Shown in pieces: positions 15,242-23,713 of a DNA stretch of 64,000 nt; position 1 is the stretch's first letter; every line of letters starts with the position of its first letter. A program made the position numbers and the translations under genes. The notes under the pieces are model-generated. The model did not search any database. It had not been told where the DNA came from and saw only the letters and a program-made list of their open reading frames with translations. The stretch spans positions 1-64,000 of the forward strand of contig CAWAQJ010000024.1 in assembly GCA_963784175.1 (NCBI GenBank), given 5' to 3'. This DNA comes from JAIBJN01 sp963784175 (lineage in GTDB: Bacteria; Actinomycetota; Thermoleophilia; Gaiellales; Gaiellaceae).

Positions 15242-17406
15242 GCGCTGAGCGCCTGCGCTTCGGGCTCGCCGGCGAGGCGCTTCGACACGACCTGAGAGAC
15301 CCCGTCGTCGCCCATCGTCACGCCGTAGAGGATATCCGCGGCCTCGATCGTCCTCTTCTGGTGCGTGACCACGATGAACTGCGCGCGCCCGGCGAAGCGG
15401 CGCAGCAGCTCCGTGAAGCGGCCGATGTTCGCGTCGTCGAGGGCCGCCTCGACCTCGTCCAGAAGGTAGAAGGGGCACGGGCGCGCCAGGAAGAGGGCGA
15501 ACAGGAAGGAGATGGCGCCGAGCGCCTTCTCGCCGCCCGACAGGAGCGAGAGGCGCGTGACGCGCTTGCCCGCGGGCTGGAGCTCGATCTCGATCCCGGG
15601 CTCCTCGTCTTCGTCGCCCTCGACTCTGATGATGCGGCCGCTGCCTCCGGGGAAGAGCGTGCCCGCCACCTCCTCGAAGTGGCGCTCGACCTCCCCGAGC
15701 GTCTCCTCGAAGCGCCGCTCGACCGTCTCCGAGAGCTCGTCGCGAAGCGCCTCGAGCTCGGCGAGCGAGCGCTCGAGATCCTCGCGCTGCTCCGTCAGCT
15801 CCTCCAGCCGCGCCTTCTCGCGGGCGTGCTCCTCCGCCGCGAGCGGGTTGACCTGGCCGAGCGCCTCGCGCCGCCGCTCGAGCCGCTCGAGCTGGGAGCG
15901 GAGCACGTCGGCCTCCTCGTCCTCCAGAGCCTCGGCCTCGGCGTCCTCGGGGAGCCGGCGCAGAACCTCTTCCTGCTCCGCCTCGAGCCGCGCGCGCTCG
16001 ATGCCGACCGCCGACACGCGTTCGGCGGCCTCGGCCGCCGCGCGGCGCAGCTCGGACTCCCAGCCTCCGAGGCGGCGCAGCTCTTCCCCGAGCTCGCCCG
16101 CCCGGCTGCCGCCCGCGTCGACGCGCGCGCGCAGCGCGGGCTCGAGCCGGCCGGCCCGCTGCACGCAGGCAGCAAGAGTCTCGGCTGTGCGCTCCGCGAT
16201 GCCGGCGAGTGCCAGCAGGCGGTCCTCGCGGGTGGTCTGCTCGGGCTCGGGGGCGACCGCGGCCGCGTCGGCTGCGAACCAGCTCTCCCCGCCCGAGAGG
16301 GCGACGAGCGCGTCGCGGCGCTCGCGCTTCGCCTGCTCGAGACGCGCGACGGCCTCTTCGAGCTCGACCTGCTCCGGCGCCCAGACGCTCGCGGCGGCCA
16401 AGGCCCGCTCGTAGCTCGGCGGCTTGGGCGCCGCACGCAAACGCGGCCGCTCGGCGTCGGCCCGCAGGCTCGCGGCGGTCTCCTCGGCGCGCTCGCGCCT
16501 GAGCTCGAGGCGCTCGACAGCGCTCCGCAGCCGGTAGAGCGCCGCGGTCGCCTGCTCGTGCTTGCCGGCGGCCTCGGCGAGGCCGTCCTCGGCCTTCCGC
16601 CGCTCCTCGAGGACGCCTTCCAGCCGCTCGTCGTGCCGACGGCGGTCCTGCGTCGCCGAGGTCAGGCGCTCGTCCACCTCGGCAAGCCGGCGCTCGATCC
16701 GCTCCAGCTCGGCGGCGGCGAGTCGCGTCTTCAGGGTCTCGATCTCGACGGCGAGCTTCTCCGCGCGCTCGGCGGCCGTCGCCTGGAGAGCCAGCGGCCG
16801 CAGGCGCTTGCGCACCTCGTCCTCGAGATCGCGTGCCCGCTCCGTCTGCGTCTCGACCCGCGCGAGCTTCAGCTCCGCGCGATGGCGGCGCCGCTTGAAC
16901 TTGCCGAGCCCGGCGGCCTCCTCGACCAGTGCGCGGCGCTCGTGCGGCTTCGAGGCGAGGATCTCCTCCACGCGGCCCTGGCCGATGATCGAGTGCTTCT
17001 CGCCCGCAAGCCCGATGTCCGCGAGCAGCTCGACGACGTCGGTCCGGCGCACGCGCGCCCGGTTGACGAGGTACTCGCCCTCGCCGCCGCGATGCAGGCG
17101 GCGGATGACGGAGAGCTCCGCCACGTCGAGCGGCCCATCGCCCGCCTCGTTGTCGAAGAGCAGCTCGACCTCGCACCAGTCGGCCGCCGGGCGGCTCTTC
17201 GAGCCCGCGTAGAGCACGTCGTCGGGGCGCTCGGCGCGCAGCTCGGTCGGGCTCAGGCTCCCCGCGGCCCAGACGATCGCGTCGGAGACGTTCGACTTGC
17301 CGGAGCCGTTGGGGCCGACGACCACGGCGACGCCCGGCTCGAGGCGCACCTCGACCTGGTCCGGGAATGACTTGAAGCCCCGAACTCTGACGGAACGGAG
17401 AAACAA
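15238..17406 (-). CDS. smc: SMC chromosome-segregation ATPase, unusually short (722 aa)
   Basis: Structural maintenance of chromosomes ATPase. Both half-heads are in one uninterrupted frame: Walker A GPNGSGKSN at 31-39, Q-loop region near IGQGRVEEIL, ABC signature LSGGEKAL from 622, Walker B FYLLDE at 646-651, and the His switch VVTHQK. Bacterial SMC is normally about 1,150-1,200 aa. Here the N-terminal arm (about 170-320) and C-terminal arm (about 395-600) are each roughly half length. The hinge is reduced to a stretch around 322-390 that keeps only SYERALAAA and a helix, without the usual hinge beta-domains. TTG start. The partners scpA and scpB are at 55748-57050. Confidence 0.9.
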   Translation of the reverse strand: MFLRSVRVRGFKSFPDQVEVRLEPGVAVVVGPNGSGKSNVSDAIVWAAGSLSPTELRAERPDDVLYAGSKSRPAADWCEVELLFDNEAGDGPLDVAELSVIRRLHRGGEGEYLVNRARVRRTDVVELLADIGLAGEKHSIIGQGRVEEILASKPHERRALVEEAAGLGKFKRRRHRAELKLARVETQTERARDLEDEVRKRLRPLALQATAAERAEKLAVEIETLKTRLAAAELERIERRLAEVDERLTSATQDRRRHDERLEGVLEERRKAEDGLAEAAGKHEQATAALYRLRSAVERLELRRERAEETAASLRADAERPRLRAAPKPPSYERALAAASVWAPEQVELEEAVARLEQAKRERRDALVALSGGESWFAADAAAVAPEPEQTTREDRLLALAGIAERTAETLAACVQRAGRLEPALRARVDAGGSRAGELGEELRRLGGWESELRRAAAEAAERVSAVGIERARLEAEQEEVLRRLPEDAEAEALEDEEADVLRSQLERLERRREALGQVNPLAAEEHAREKARLEELTEQREDLERSLAELEALRDELSETVERRFEETLGEVERHFEEVAGTLFPGGSGRIIRVEGDEDEEPGIEIELQPAGKRVTRLSLLSGGEKALGAISFLFALFLARPCPFYLLDEVEAALDDANIGRFTELLRRFAGRAQFIVVTHQKRTIEAADILYGVTMGDDGVSQVVSKRLAGEPEAQALSA

Positions 17407-17448
17407 CGCGGCTCGAAGTCTGACGATCCCGACGGACGGGGCGGCCGC

Positions 17449-17721
17449 TTACGCCTGCGTCCGCAGCTCGAGACAGCTGACGCCGCTCGGATCGAGCCAG
17501 ATGCGCTCCTCGGAGCGCACGATCCGGACGAGGACGGCCCCGCAGGACTGACACCGGAAGACGGTTCCCGGAGCGTGCGCGTAGACCGTCAGCTCCGCCA
17601 TCTCGCGCACGGCGCCGCAGGCGGCACAGGTCGACCGCGCGATGGTCATCTCCGCGGAGAAGATCTCGCGGAGCTCGCCGCCGAGGGCGTTTCCGTCGAG
17701 CTTGAGATCGGCGTTCTCCAT
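17449..17721 (-). CDS. DUF6510 zinc-ribbon protein
   Basis: 90 aa, ATG preceded by GGGAGGT. One predicted zinc ribbon: C32, C35, C57, C60. DUF6510 proteins of unknown function are repeatedly encoded next to a sulfite-oxidase-like molybdoenzyme and its ferredoxin-reductase partner, exactly as here. An electron-transfer accessory or assembly role is inferred from that association only. The family assignment is from memory of its pattern. Confidence 0.75.
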   Translation of the reverse strand: MENADLKLDGNALGGELREIFSAEMTIARSTCAACGAVREMAELTVYAHAPGTVFRCQSCGAVLVRIVRSEERIWLDPSGVSCLELRTQA

Positions 17722-17723
17722 CT

Positions 17724-18484
17724 CTACCTCCCGCTCGGGCCGAAGCGCTCGGTGCGAACGCGGCCCGCCTCGTAGCCTAGGCCCACCAGGCCGTCCGCGG
17801 CCACCTCGACGAAGCGCGTGGGCCCGCAGACGAAGGCGGTCGCGGCCGGATCGGGGCCCCGAACACCTCGGAGAGCATCTCGCCGTCGATCCGGCGGTCG
17901 TAGCCCGCCCAGCCGGGCGGCTGCTCACGGGTGAGCGTGTAGGCGACCCGGAGCGCCTCATCGCCTGCGGCCAGCCGGTCGAGCTCCTCCCGGTAGATGA
18001 GGTCGCCGTGCGTCCGCGCCGAGTACAGGAGCGTCGCGGGCACGGTCGAGCCCGAGGCGGCGCGATGACGCAGCATCGCCATCAGGGGCACGACGCCGGA
18101 GCCTCCGGCGAGGAGATGCGGCGGGCCGTCGCCCGACCCGTTCCAGACGAAGTAGCCGCCGATCGGCCCGCGCAGCTCGAACTGGTCGCCCGGGCGCAGC
18201 TCCTCGGTGAGGAACGGCGACACCTCACCGTCCTCGAGGCGCTCGACCGTGAGGACGACTCGGTTCGCGTCCGCCGGCGTGGCGATCGAGTAGCTGCGCT
18301 GCGCCTGGTATCCGTCCTCCGCCGTCAGGCGCACGTCGACGTGCTGGCCGGGCAGGTGGCCGGGCCAGTCGGGGACGTCGAGAACGAGGCTGACGACGCG
18401 CTCCGTCTCCGGGATCAGCTCGACCACCTCGGCGAGCTCCCAGCGAAGAGGCGCTAGTCGCCCCAGTACCGCTGCTCTCTCCAC
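17724..18484 (-). CDS. FAD/NAD-binding ferredoxin-reductase-type oxidoreductase, frameshifted near 17853
   Basis: FNR-family flavoprotein: RSYSIATPA (FAD), GGYFVW, GGSGVVPLMAMLRH (NAD loop), LLYSARTHGDLIY. The frame breaks near 17853 in GGGGCCCCG; adding one base restores the family C-terminus TAFVCGPTRFVE and a stop at 17724, three bases before the DUF6510 start. Unrepaired, a stop occurs at 17777. The start is uncertain: GTG 18484 (overlapping the upstream gene by 31 bases) or GTG 18427. Probable electron partner of the adjacent molybdoenzyme. Confidence 0.8.
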
Positions 18485-19062
18485 GGGTCGCCGTAGAGGT
18501 GGTAGCCGAGCGCCTCCCAGAACCCCGGCTCGTCCTCGTCCATCAGGCGCAAGCCGCGCACCCACTTCGCGCTCTTCCAGAAGTAGAGGTGCGGGACGAG
18601 GAGCCGCGCCGGGCCGCCGTGCTCGGGGTCGAGCGGCTCGCCGTCGTAGCCGAAGGCGACCCACGCCTTCCCGTCGGTCACGTCCTCGAGCGGGAGGTTC
18701 GTCGTGTACCCGCCGTCGCTGAACGCGGTCACGTAGGCGGCGTCCGTCTCGACGGCTTCGAGCAGCGTGTCGACCGAGACGCCCTCCCAGGCCGTGTCCA
18801 GCTTCGACCACTTGGTGACGCAGTGGATGTCGACGGTGACCGACTGCCTCGGGAGTGCCTGGAGCTCGTCCCAGCTCCAGCGCGCCGCCTCCTCCCCGGT
18901 CTCCGAGACGATCGTGAAGCTCCACTCCTCGAGCGGCGTGTGCGGCGTCGGGCCCGCCGACAGGACGGGGAAGTCGTCGGTGCGGTACTGCCCCGGCGGG
19001 ATGCGCCCGCCGTCGTCGTCCGCTTCGCGCCGGCCGTGGAAGCCTCGGGTGATGAAGGCCAC
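18454..19062 (-). CDS. sulfite-oxidase-like molybdopterin oxidoreductase
   Basis: 202 aa, GTG start. Single SUOX-fold molybdopterin domain with the molybdenum-ligating cysteine C81 in DIHCVTKWS, typical of the YuiH-like cytoplasmic group rather than exported MsrP (no twin-Arg signal peptide seen). Natural substrate unknown. TACGGT ends six bases before the GTG, so the mRNA is probably leaderless. Forms a three-gene module with the reductase and DUF6510 gene. Confidence 0.85.
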   Translation of the reverse strand: MAFITRGFHGRREADDDGGRIPPGQYRTDDFPVLSAGPTPHTPLEEWSFTIVSETGEEAARWSWDELQALPRQSVTVDIHCVTKWSKLDTAWEGVSVDTLLEAVETDAAYVTAFSDGGYTTNLPLEDVTDGKAWVAFGYDGEPLDPEHGGPARLLVPHLYFWKSAKWVRGLRLMDEDEPGFWEALGYHLYGDPWREQRYWGD

Positions 19063-19080
19063 GGCCGAACCGTATCTGCG

Positions 19081-19719
19081 TCAGACGGCCCGGCGCTCGA
19101 CCTCGTCGCCGCGCCCGATGAGGATCTCGGACACGAGCTCCGGGCCGAAGAGGCCGTGCTCGACGACGCCCGGGGTCGACGAGAGCCTGGCCGCGAGCTC
19201 GGCCGGGTCGTCGACCGGCCCGACGTAGTCGGCGATCAGACCGCCGTCCGGGCTGGGCGGCACGTCACGAAGCTCGGCCGGGGCGATCCGGACGAGGGTC
19301 GAGGCGGCGCCGTAGGCGAGGATCTCGACAGGGATCGGGGCCGAGATCGCGTCGACGACCTTGTCCGACGAGGCGATGACCACGAAGCGCGTCGCGGCGG
19401 CTGCAACGACCTTCTCCCGCGTGTGCGCCGCCCCGCCTCCCTTGACGAGCCAGCCGTCGGCAGCGACCTGGTCGGCTCCGTCGACGGCGAGGTCGAGGCG
19501 CTCGAGTGCGTCGAAGGGCTCGACCGGCAGGCCGAGCTCCCTCGCCGCGCGTTCCGTGCGCAGCGACGTGGCGACGCAGCGGATCGCCGGGCCGCGCAAC
19601 GCGAGCGCGGCCAGGAAGTGGTCGACGGTGGTGCCGGTCCCGAGGCCGACGCGCATGCCGTCCTCGACCAGCAAGGCGGCAGCCTCGGCCGCGAGGCGCT
19701 TTTCGTCCTCGGCGCTCAC
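19081..19719 (-). CDS. rpiA: ribose-5-phosphate isomerase A
   Basis: 212 aa, GTG start. Interconverts ribose-5-phosphate and ribulose-5-phosphate in the pentose phosphate pathway. GLGTGTT at 25-31, AVDGADQV and KGGGAAHTREK are the RpiA active-site motifs. It is divergent from the SDR gene and its possible -10 (TACGCT) overlaps the SDR promoter. Confidence 0.93.
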   Translation of the reverse strand: MSAEDEKRLAAEAAALLVEDGMRVGLGTGTTVDHFLAALALRGPAIRCVATSLRTERAARELGLPVEPFDALERLDLAVDGADQVAADGWLVKGGGAAHTREKVVAAAATRFVVIASSDKVVDAISAPIPVEILAYGAASTLVRIAPAELRDVPPSPDGGLIADYVGPVDDPAELAARLSSTPGVVEHGLFGPELVSEILIGRGDEVERRAV

Positions 19720-19730
19720 CCGATCAAGCG

Positions 19731-19736
19731 TAGGAT
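19731..19736 (+). promoter_or_regulatory. -10 element TAGGAT for SDR-ROK operon
   Basis: TAGGAT ends nine bases before the ATG at 19746. The intervening GGGGAGG would be a fine Shine-Dalgarno sequence but lies where transcription should start, so translation may be leaderless or start just inside it. Confidence 0.4.
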
Positions 19737-19745
19737 CCGGGGAGG

Positions 19746-20519
19746 ATGTCCTCCGACGCCGAGCTCGCAGGGAAGGTCGCGCTCGTCACCGGCGGCGGCC
19801 GCGGGATCGGCCGTGGGATCGCGATCGAGCTCACGAAGGCGGGCGCGCGCGTGGCCGTGTCGTCGCGGACGCGTGCCCAGGTCGAGGAGACGGCGGCCGA
19901 GACCGGCGGGCTCGCAATCGAGGCGGACGTCTCGAAGCGGGAGGACGTCGAGCGGATGGTCGCCACGACCGAGGCGGAGCTCGGGCCGATCGACGTCCTC
20001 GTCAACAACGCGGGAATCGCGCTCTGGGAGGACAACGGCTGGGAGCTCGAGCCCGAAGACTGGTGGCACGTGCTCGAGGTCAACGTGCTCGGCGTCTACC
20101 TCGGCTGCCGGGCGGTGATCCCCGGCATGATCGAGCGCGGCGGCGGCCGCATCGTCAACGTCGCGAGCGGCGCGGCCTATCTCCCCGGGAGCACGTCGAC
20201 GGCCTACAGCGCGAGCAAGGCAGCCGTGCACCGCTTCAGCGAGACGCTCGCCAACCAGCTCGCCCCGCACGGCATCCCGGTCTTCTCCATCAGCCCCGGT
20301 CTCGTCCGGACCGACCTGATCGGGAGCAACTTCGGCGACGACGCGCCCTGGACGCCGCCCGAGCTCGCACCGCGGCTCGTGCTCGCGCTGGCCTCGGGCC
20401 GCCTGGACGCGCTGTCGGGCCGCTACCTGCACGCCGAGCACGACGACATCGACGACGTCGCGGCGCGCGCGGACGAGATCGCCGCGCAGGACCTGAACGC
20501 GATCAGGCTCCGTCGCTGA
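19746..20519 (+). CDS. short-chain dehydrogenase/reductase
   Basis: 257 aa classical SDR. Cofactor loop TGGGRGIG at 15-22, NNAG at 87-90, catalytic S141, Y154 and K158. A basic R41/R43 after the second strand suggests NADPH. The substrate is unknown. It is followed after four bases by a ROK kinase, which hints at a sugar or polyol, but this is inference. Confidence 0.88.
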   Translation: MSSDAELAGKVALVTGGGRGIGRGIAIELTKAGARVAVSSRTRAQVEETAAETGGLAIEADVSKREDVERMVATTEAELGPIDVLVNNAGIALWEDNGWELEPEDWWHVLEVNVLGVYLGCRAVIPGMIERGGGRIVNVASGAAYLPGSTSTAYSASKAAVHRFSETLANQLAPHGIPVFSISPGLVRTDLIGSNFGDDAPWTPPELAPRLVLALASGRLDALSGRYLHAEHDDIDDVAARADEIAAQDLNAIRLRR

Positions 20520-20523
20520 GCCG

Positions 20524-21486
20524 GTGACGTCCGTCCGCGCCGGCGTCGACCTGGGAGCTACGAAGATCCAGACGGTCGTGGTCGGCGACGACAACGCCGT
20601 CCTCGGCGAGGCCAAGACCGAGACGCCGACCACAGGCGGCCCGCCGGCCGTCGTGGCCAAGATCGAGGGTGCCGTGCGCGAGGCCGCCGAAGCGGCCGGT
20701 GTCGCCGTCGACGGCCTCCAGGGAGCCGGCGTCGGCTCTCCCGGCGCGGTCGACCAGCAGGCGGGCACCGTCGCCCACGCCCGCAACCTCTCCGACTGGG
20801 ACAAGCCCTTCCCGCTCGCCCAGGCGCTCGGGGACGCGCTCGGCACGACCGTTCGCATCGAGAACGACGTCAAGGTCGCCGTCACCGCGGAGCTCGAGCT
20901 CGGCGCGGGCCGCCCGTACGAGTCCTTTCTCGGCGTCTGGTGGGGCACCGGTGTCGGCGGCGGTCTCGTCCTCGGGCGGAAGCTCTGGCGCGGGCGGGGC
21001 GCGGCCGGGGAGATCGGCCACCTGGTCGTGAAGCAGGGAGGCGCCCGCTGCCCCTGTGGGCGGCGCGGCTGCCTGGAGGCCTACGCCGGCCGCGGCGCGA
21101 TGGAGGCTCACGCGCGCAGGCTCGTCAAGCGCGGCCGCAAGACCGACCTCTTCGAGCTGATGGAGAAGCGGAAGCGCGACCGGCTCACGAGCGGCGTCTG
21201 GGCCGACGCGCTCGAGCGGAAGGACGAGATGGCGAGGGAGCTCCTCGACCGCGCTGTGGCCGCGCTGGGCACCGGCATCGGCTCGGCCGTCAACCTGCTC
21301 GACGTCGAGGCCGTGATCGTCGGCGGCGGCCTCGGCACCCGGCTCGGCGAGCCGTACGTCCGACGGATCGCCGAGGCGGCTCAGCCGCATCTCTTCGTCG
21401 ACGAGCGGCCTCCCGCGATGCTCACCGCAGCACTGGGCGACCTGGGCGGCGCGATCGGCGCCGCGCTGCTGGTTCAGCGCGCCTAG
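20524..21486 (+). CDS. ROK family sugar kinase (glucokinase-like)
   Basis: 320 aa, GTG start. ATP-dependent sugar kinase: DLGATK at 9-14, GVGSPGAVD, catalytic END motif (RIENDVK), GTGVGGGLV, EIGHLVV, and the ROK zinc cluster CPCGRRGCLE. Glucose is the most likely substrate but N-acetyl sugars cannot be excluded. No DNA-binding domain, so it is an enzyme and not a ROK repressor. Stop codon shares CTAG with the convergent rnc stop. Confidence 0.9.
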   Translation: MTSVRAGVDLGATKIQTVVVGDDNAVLGEAKTETPTTGGPPAVVAKIEGAVREAAEAAGVAVDGLQGAGVGSPGAVDQQAGTVAHARNLSDWDKPFPLAQALGDALGTTVRIENDVKVAVTAELELGAGRPYESFLGVWWGTGVGGGLVLGRKLWRGRGAAGEIGHLVVKQGGARCPCGRRGCLEAYAGRGAMEAHARRLVKRGRKTDLFELMEKRKRDRLTSGVWADALERKDEMARELLDRAVAALGTGIGSAVNLLDVEAVIVGGGLGTRLGEPYVRRIAEAAQPHLFVDERPPAMLTAALGDLGGAIGAALLVQRA

Positions 21487-22148
21487 GCGTCAGTCGAGGC
21501 GAAGCGCTCGAGCGCCTCGCGTGCGGCCGCCTGCTCGGCCGCCTTCTTCGAGGCGCCGTGCCCCGTGCCGACGAGCTCTCCGTCGATGTTGGCCGCGCAG
21601 GTGAAACGGCGGTCGTGCGGGGGGCCCTCGACCTCGAGGACCGTGTATGCGACCGCCAGGCCGCGGCGGGCCAGCTCCTCCTGGAGCTCCGTCTTGTAGT
21701 CGACGTGCCCCTCGAGGGCGTACTCGACCCGCTCCTGGAAAGCCTCGACGATCGACGCGCGGATCGCCTCGAAGCCGTGCTCGAGATAGAGCGCGCCGAG
21801 GCACGCCTCGACGAGCGCCGCGAGCACGTTGCGGTTCGCCGCCAGCCGCAGCAGCTCGTCGCGGTCGACCTCGCCCGCATAGCCGGCGAAGAGCTCCCCG
21901 AGCCCCAGCTGCTTGCCCACGATGGCACAGCTGTGACGCGAGACGACGTGCGCGCGGATCTTGGCCAGGCGGCCCTCCGCCTCGTCCGGGAAGCGGTCGT
22001 AGAGCTCCTCCGCGATCGCCAGGCCGAGGACGCTGTCGCCGAGAAACTCGAGTCGTTCGTACGAATCAGCCCGGCGACGCGCCCAGGATGCGTGCGTGAA
22101 GGCGTGGTGAAGGCGCTCGGGCGGAAGCGCCTCGATCAGGTCGAGCAG
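21483..22148 (-). CDS. rnc: ribonuclease III, probable CTG start
   Basis: 221 aa if translation begins at CTG 22148. RNase III cleaves double-stranded RNA, including rRNA precursors. HASWARRRADSYERLEFLGDSVLG is the catalytic signature (E/D residues intact), followed by the C-terminal dsRBD (DYKTELQEEL to GTGHGASKKAAEQAAA). The frame upstream to and through the end of acpP has no ATG, GTG or TTG; CTG 22148 sits after GGGGGG at proper spacing and gives the normal protein length. The first GTG inside the frame (21920) would cut off the catalytic domain. Confidence 0.9.
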   Translation of the reverse strand: MLDLIEALPPERLHHAFTHASWARRRADSYERLEFLGDSVLGLAIAEELYDRFPDEAEGRLAKIRAHVVSRHSCAIVGKQLGLGELFAGYAGEVDRDELLRLAANRNVLAALVEACLGALYLEHGFEAIRASIVEAFQERVEYALEGHVDYKTELQEELARRGLAVAYTVLEVEGPPHDRRFTCAANIDGELVGTGHGASKKAAEQAAAREALERFASTDA

Positions 22149-22167
22149 CGAGCCCCCCGGGGTTTCG

Positions 22168-22413
22168 CTACTGGTGCGACGAGATGTAGTCGACGGCCTG
22201 GCCCACTGTTTGGATCTGCTGAGCGTCTTCGTCAGAGATCTTGATACCGAACTGATCCTCGAGCTCCATGATCAGCTCGACCAGGTCGAGGGAGTCTGCG
22301 TCGAGATCTTCCTGGAACGAGGCCTCTTCCGTGATCTCGCTCTCCTCGATCCCGAGCTGCTCGACAAGAACATCCTTCACTCGCTCGGCGATCTCTTCGC
22401 GCGAAGCTGCCAT
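22168..22413 (-). CDS. acpP: acyl carrier protein
   Basis: 81 aa from ATG 22413. Carries acyl chains in fatty-acid synthesis on a phosphopantetheine attached to S41 (DADSLDLVE). Acidic four-helix bundle typical of ACP. Shine-Dalgarno-like AGGGAGAG upstream. Sits between plsX and rnc, the usual lipid cluster. Confidence 0.97.
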   Translation of the reverse strand: MAASREEIAERVKDVLVEQLGIEESEITEEASFQEDLDADSLDLVELIMELEDQFGIKISDEDAQQIQTVGQAVDYISSHQ

Positions 22414-22468
22414 CTTGTTTCTCTCCCTGCCTTTCTCTGTCTCGGACACCCAGCGGGAACGGCGCAGG

Positions 22469-22474
22469 ATGCTA
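22469..22474 (-). promoter_or_regulatory. candidate -10 TAGCAT for acpP
   Basis: TAGCAT on the minus strand in the 80-base plsX-acpP gap, giving a leader of about 50 bases that includes the acpP ribosome site. Unlike most promoters in the window it is not leaderless. No -35 consensus is evident. Confidence 0.35.
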
Positions 22475-22493
22475 CCACGCATTGCGCGGTGGT

Positions 22494-23492
22494 TTAAGGG
22501 GCGGCCGCCTCGCCGACCCCGCCTGCAAGCCGATCGGCTACCCGATCGACGACACCCGCAACCACGCCACGGGCGCCGTAGCGGATCGCGTTCGCGATCG
22601 CCGTCGAGGATGAGTTCCCGTGCGCGATCACGACGAGGCCACGCAGGCCGAGCAGATACGCGCCGCCGTACGTGTCCGGGTCGAGCCGTGTCCGCAGGGC
22701 GCGCGCGGCCGGCCGGATGAGGAGCCCGCCCACCTTTCCGCGCGTGGAGGCGGTGATCTCCTCGCGGAAGGCCTCGAGCGTCGTCCGGATCGTCCCTTCG
22801 AGGAGCTTCAGCGCCATGTTGCCCGTGAAGCCGTCGCAGACGACGACGTCGGCGGCCTTGCGGAGCAGGTCCCGGCCTTCCACGTTCCCGATGAAGTCGA
22901 GGCCGGGCTCGGCCGCGAGCTCGGCGTGGGCCTCGCGGACCAGGCGGTTGCCCTTCTCCGGCTCCTCGCCGATGGAGAGCAGCGCCACCGTCGGTCGGGC
23001 GGCGCCGGCGATCTCGCTCGCGAAGACGGCGCCCATGTGGGCGAACTGGACGAGGTGCTCCGGCCGGGCATCCGCGTTCGCCCCCGCGTCGATCAGGATC
23101 GAGACGCCGCCGATCGCCGGGAGAGGGACTGCGATCCCCGGCCGGTGGACGTCAGGGAGCCGGCGAAGCTCGACGAGTGCAGCGGCGAGCATGGCGCCGG
23201 TGTTCCCCGCCGAGACGACCACCGCGGCGTCGCCTTCCGCGACCGCGCGGCAGGCGAGGAACATCGAGCTCTCGCGCTTCTCGCGCACGGCCTCCGACGG
23301 CTTGTCGTCCATGGCCACGACCTGCTCGGCATGGACGATCTCGAGCCCTTCCGCGAGCGGCTCGAGCACCTCGCGCGGGCCGTAGAGCACCGGCGCGACG
23401 TCAGGGGACTTGGCAGCGAGCGCGCCTGCGACGATCTCCTCGGGCGCCCGATCGCCGCCCATGGCGTCGACGGCGACCCGAACGGGCGGCAC
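22494..23492 (-). CDS. plsX: phosphate acyltransferase PlsX
   Basis: 332 aa, GTG start directly after the rpmF TAG. Makes acyl-phosphate from acyl-ACP for phospholipid synthesis at the membrane surface. VAVDAMGGDRAP, VSAGNTGAML, IDAGANAD and GNVEGRD are the family signatures. The partner acp gene follows, and fakA/degV, which feed exogenous fatty acids into the same acyl-phosphate pool, lie in the same gene run. Confidence 0.95.
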   Translation of the reverse strand: MPPVRVAVDAMGGDRAPEEIVAGALAAKSPDVAPVLYGPREVLEPLAEGLEIVHAEQVVAMDDKPSEAVREKRESSMFLACRAVAEGDAAVVVSAGNTGAMLAAALVELRRLPDVHRPGIAVPLPAIGGVSILIDAGANADARPEHLVQFAHMGAVFASEIAGAARPTVALLSIGEEPEKGNRLVREAHAELAAEPGLDFIGNVEGRDLLRKAADVVVCDGFTGNMALKLLEGTIRTTLEAFREEITASTRGKVGGLLIRPAARALRTRLDPDTYGGAYLLGLRGLVVIAHGNSSSTAIANAIRYGARGVVAGVVDRVADRLAGGVGEAAAP

Positions 23493-23681
23493 CTAGGGAG
23501 CCTGGACGCGGAGCGGCTCGACCTCGCGGCCCTTATAGGTGCCGCAGGTCGGGCAGACGTGATGAGGCCGCTTCGGCTGGTGGCACTGCGGGCACTCGGT
23601 GACCGCAGGGATCGACAGGGAATGCGTCGCCCGCCGCTTGTCTCGGCGGGACTTCGAGGTCTTTCGCTTCGGAACGGCCAT
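23493..23681 (-). CDS. rpmF: 50S ribosomal protein L32 (zinc-ribbon form)
   Basis: 62 aa. MAVPKRKTSKSRRDKRR start and four zinc cysteines C30, C33, C43, C46. Preceded by a consensus TATACT box eleven bases before the ATG (see 23693-23698). Confidence 0.96.
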   Translation of the reverse strand: MAVPKRKTSKSRRDKRRATHSLSIPAVTECPQCHQPKRPHHVCPTCGTYKGREVEPLRVQAP

Positions 23682-23692
23682 CGCGGCGGTCG

Positions 23693-23698
23693 AGTATA
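23693..23698 (-). promoter_or_regulatory. -10 element TATACT of rpmF
   Basis: TATACT on the minus strand, embedded in GTCGCTATACTC, a 12-base string found again upstream of rpmB (32039-32044). The ATG follows after eleven bases, so the mRNA leader is a few bases at most. Confidence 0.55.
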
Positions 23699-23713
23699 GC
23701 GACAGGCCCCGGC

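Noticed and set aside
15361..17370. 669-codon open frame on the plus strand opposite smc
   Set aside because: Same reason: mirror image of coiled-coil codons, low complexity, no motifs.
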